Of a stretch of DNA of 64,000 bases, positions 61,382-64,000 are shown piece after piece. The stretch comes from an uncultured Brachyspira sp. (GTDB taxonomy: Bacteria; Spirochaetota; Brachyspiria; Brachyspirales; Brachyspiraceae), in contig NZ_CALXYQ010000004.1 in assembly GCF_944393015.1 (NCBI RefSeq), forward strand, positions 62,001-126,000, read 5' to 3'. Made by a program: the position numbers and the translations under genes. The notes under the pieces are model-generated. The model was not told the DNA's origin. It saw only the letters and a list, made by a program, of their open reading frames with translations, and made no database searches. Each line of letters opens with the position of its first letter. Position 1 is the first letter of the stretch.

Positions 61382-63565
61382 TTAGAATGAAGCGAAACCA
61401 TCATCAGTCATACCATTTGAAGTAGAAGAATATGTAACTCCAAATTCATCGTTTCTTACTGTAGTATTATCCTGCTTTTGAGATTCCATAGCTCTTGCTC
61501 TTTCTACAGAAGGCGGAACTTTTAATTCTTTTTTATTATTTTCTTTTGTTATATTTTCTTTTTTTGGAGTTTCTCTTTTAGCATTATCTTTTATATCAAA
61601 ATCTTGTTTTTTTGTACTTTCATATTTAATCTCTTCTTTTTTAGTGCTATTATTTTCTTTTATCTCTTTTTTAACTTCTTTTTTTACTTTTGCTGTATTA
61701 TCTTTTTTTAAGTCATCAGCACTCAATTTAAAGAAACTTACAGTATCTTTAAGAACATGGGCCTGAGCAAGAAGAGATTCAGAAGTATTTGCACTTTCCT
61801 GTACCAAAGAAGCATTATGCTGAGTTACAGTATCCATTTCAGCAACGGCTCTGTTAACCTGATCTACTCCAGTCTGCTGTTCCATAGCAGTAGCACTAAT
61901 ATCCTGCATTATTCTGGCAGTATCTTCTATTTTCTGCTGAATATCTATAAATATATCTTGAGACTGACGGGATGTTTCTGTAGCTTTGTTAATTTTTTCA
62001 TTTGTGTTGTCAACTAAAACAGTAATGTCTTTAACAGATGACTGAGTAGTTTGAGCTAGATTTCTAACTTCAGAAGCAACAACCGCAAAACCCTTACCTT
62101 GATCTCCTGCTCTAGCTGCCTCTACTGCTGCATTCAAAGCAAGTATATTAGTTTGAAATGCTATATCTTCAATGATTTTAGTAATGTTTTTAATCTTAGT
62201 ACTTGCCTCATATACTTCTTCTATATTTGTTGTGGTTTCAGCAATGATTTTTCCAGCATTTTCTACAGCCTCTCTTGAAGCAACCATCATATTATTTCCA
62301 GCAACGGCATGGTCTGTAGATGATTTTATTGTAGAAGCCATCTCTTCCATAGAGCTTGCAGTTTCTTCAAGACTTGCTGCCTGTGATTCAGTTCTTCTTG
62401 ATAAATCAGTATTTCCTTGAGATAATTCCTGAGCTGCTTTTACTATATTATTAGAAGCGGTATTAACATCTGTAATAGTCTCAGCAAGTTTTCTTCTCAT
62501 ACTAACGAAAGATTTTGATAAAACTCCTATCTCATCTTTTCTAGGTTTTATACACTGCTTAATATTGCTTAAATCACCTCTCTCTATTTCCTGAGCTTCT
62601 TCAACAACTATTTCAAGAGGCTTAGTGATAGTTCCAATAAATAAACTTACGAATATTGCAAGTGCTACTATTGATATGATTCCGATTATTATTGTTGCTA
62701 TTATCAATTTAGTGTTTTGGGCAAATATTTCATAATCCATCATAGCAAGAGCTATTATCCAAGGTCTGCTTTTCATTTTATAATAAGCAGCTGTTCTTTG
62801 CTCTCCATTTACATCATAAGTAATTATTCCGCTTCCAGCACCAGTGAATGCTTGTTTATATATAGGATTAATTTTCATATTAGCTATATTTTCATATTTT
62901 GAATCCATTATATTATAAAGGTTTTCACTAGTTATGAATAGTCCTCCTGTAGTTCCTAAATCTATATTAGAAAAATGTGTTTGATGAAGTATAGACCAAT
63001 CAAATAGAACATATATATATCCTGCATTTTGATTATTACTGTCTTTCACAAGTTTTATAGCAGGCATAGCCCATTTGCCTGTAACTTCAGATTGCATTAA
63101 AGTATCTGAAAATATAATTTCTTCTTTATTAGCAGATTCTTGAGACCAAGCATTTGGAATATAATCTTTTAAATTCCTACCTACAAGAGCTGATGATGCA
63201 GAATCAGCAATTATATTTCCGTTCATATCAGCAAGTCCCATATTTATTATATAAAGATTATTGTTTTTGAAATTTTTTATTGTGTTTAATAATAATTCTA
63301 ATGAAGTATCTTGATAACCTTCTAAATATCTGATAACTACAGGAGTTACAGCATAAGTATTTACTAAGGAGCTTTCAAGTCCGAACCAAGTATCTAAAAC
63401 AGAAGCATATCCTGCTATGGTGCTATTGAAGCCTCCAAGTTTACTATCGCTTATTCCCTTACTTCCTATTTTTATTGAGGATATAAGCATTGCTATTATT
63501 ATAACTACAACCATAACACATATAACGAAAGGCATTCTAAATGCTAAACTGTTTATTTTCTTCAT
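61382..63565 (-). CDS. Methyl-accepting chemotaxis protein
   Basis: 727 residues from the ATG at 63565; the frame continues to a TTG at 63583 that lies on the GGAG site. N-terminal membrane helix (about 12-32), a periplasmic dCache-type sensor (about 35-285; [40 protein letters not shown]), a second helix (about 286-312), HAMP ([20 protein letters not shown]), and the signalling hairpin with the invariant tip [23 protein letters not shown]. The Lys/Asn-rich C-terminal extension ends without a CheR-binding NWETF. It controls flagellar direction through CheA; the ligand is unknown. Confidence 0.95.
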   Translation of the reverse strand: MKKINSLAFRMPFVICVMVVVIIIAMLISSIKIGSKGISDSKLGGFNSTIAGYASVLDTWFGLESSLVNTYAVTPVVIRYLEGYQDTSLELLLNTIKNFKNNNLYIINMGLADMNGNIIADSASSALVGRNLKDYIPNAWSQESANKEEIIFSDTLMQSEVTGKWAMPAIKLVKDSNNQNAGYIYVLFDWSILHQTHFSNIDLGTTGGLFITSENLYNIMDSKYENIANMKINPIYKQAFTGAGSGIITYDVNGEQRTAAYYKMKSRPWIIALAMMDYEIFAQNTKLIIATIIIGIISIVALAIFVSLFIGTITKPLEIVVEEAQEIERGDLSNIKQCIKPRKDEIGVLSKSFVSMRRKLAETITDVNTASNNIVKAAQELSQGNTDLSRRTESQAASLEETASSMEEMASTIKSSTDHAVAGNNMMVASREAVENAGKIIAETTTNIEEVYEASTKIKNITKIIEDIAFQTNILALNAAVEAARAGDQGKGFAVVASEVRNLAQTTQSSVKDITVLVDNTNEKINKATETSRQSQDIFIDIQQKIEDTARIMQDISATAMEQQTGVDQVNRAVAEMDTVTQHNASLVQESANTSESLLAQAHVLKDTVSFFKLSADDLKKDNTAKVKKEVKKEIKENNSTKKEEIKYESTKKQDFDIKDNAKRETPKKENITKENNKKELKVPPSVERARAMESQKQDNTTVRNDEFGVTYSSTSNGMTDDGFASF

Positions 63566-63773
63566 AAAATCATTATTCTCCAAAATAAAAATTTATTTAC
63601 AATAAAATAAATGTTATTATATATATAGTAACAAATAATTATAATTTTTGACAAATAAATTGCTAAATTTAACAATTTTTTTTAAAATACAATCTATTTT
63701 ATCAAAAATTAATAATAAACAATATGTAAGTTAAAAATTAATTATAATGGAGTATGTAAAAACTGCAAAAATA

Positions 63774-63808
63774 AAAGCTATAGTAAAACATACTATAGCC
63801 TTTATTTT
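63774..63808 (-). terminator. Intrinsic terminator after the second Fe-ADH gene
   Basis: On the minus strand, GCTATAGTA / TACTATAGC stem and a T-rich tail. Confidence 0.8.
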
Positions 63809-63829
63809 TACAAAAATTAAAATATAAAA

Positions 63830-64000
63830 TTATCTATAAGATTTTTCTAATACGCTTAAAACTTCTTCATCTGTAAAATTATGAGGATCGCATTCAAATA
63901 ATCCTCCCATAGCGAATTTAGCATTTTTAGCTATAGCAGGTAAATCCTCTTTTTTCATTCCATAATCTGAAAGCTTCAAATTATCAACACCGCATGCTTT
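63830..64000 (-). CDS. Iron-containing alcohol dehydrogenase, C-terminal part only
   Basis: The last 56 residues and stop: KACGVDNLKLSDYGMKKEDLPAIAKNAKFAMGG...TDEEVLSVLEKSYR. This matches the C-terminal end of Fe-ADHs (xDYGixeedlxxiAxnA...dpxxlxxedvxxILexsy). The rest lies beyond the window. It differs from the gene at 13958, whose end reads CTGSNPRETDVSNM, so it is a different subgroup (butanol/lactaldehyde type). Confidence 0.85.
   Translation of the reverse strand, partial: KACGVDNLKLSDYGMKKEDLPAIAKNAKFAMGGLFECDPHNFTDEEVLSVLEKSYR

Overview
The window is very AT-rich and its gene content points to an anaerobic intestinal spirochaete of the genus Brachyspira. The genus call is inference. 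It rests on a Vsp-type variable surface protein, four NlpA/MetQ lipoproteins in a row, a FlgM-like anti-sigma factor, a large chemoreceptor, iron-containing alcohol dehydrogenases and a near-absence of GC-rich codons. All calls come from reading the sequence and recognising families; no database search was run.

Layout. 1-7 kb: the 5' part of a Sua5/YrdC gene behind a degenerate REC-GGDEF regulator, a DMT transporter, an MbfA-like iron exporter, two small envelope proteins and argS. 7-12.2 kb: repeats, a DnaA-box-like cluster (about 7.69-8.05 kb), a kinase-like/LuxR-like pair, flgM-rsmI, and a gene-poor stretch with four ParB parS-like palindromes (11258-12130). Together these make an origin/centromere region plausible. 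12-29 kb: a TonB-like protein, Fe-ADH, a three-gene HEPN-like/unknown/SecB-like operon, an alanine symporter, a TPR protein, folD, NfeD, a UDP-glucuronate decarboxylase, a lipoprotein, copA and a DUF4405-like membrane protein. 29-35.5 kb: a methionine-uptake locus, metN-metI, a lactate-dehydrogenase-like gene and four metQ paralogues. 35.4-39.4 kb: a two-gene restriction-modification island between two 64-bp direct repeats of the metQ 3' end. 39.5-42 kb: ten tandem copies of a 7-bp repeat upstream of a Vsp-like gene and a GH16 lipoprotein. 42-54 kb: MATE pump, UvrD-like helicase, a three-gene family of small membrane proteins, OppA, tRNA(CAU), an EFR1-type flavodoxin/ferredoxin, a glycosylase-like protein that lacks the catalytic proline, purA, and a YoeB toxin-antitoxin pair. 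54.8-64 kb: a TPR-DUF2971-like gene, an isolated three-gene phage-tail-like cluster, a chemoreceptor, and the 3' end of a second Fe-ADH.

Two dispersed repeat families run through the intergenic spaces. Family C is a composite, roughly 430-bp dyad-symmetric element. It is built from CGCACGG/CCGTGCG arms, CTTGGGCGGG boxes and a central GGGCGGG...CCCGCCC palindrome, with about ten full, half or decayed copies. Family B is an X/Y modular repeat with a CTTGCACTTTTTGCAAC core. The most interesting items are the parS/DnaA-box region, the R-M island with its direct repeats, the heptamer array before the surface-protein gene, the HEPN/SecB operon and the family C repeat.
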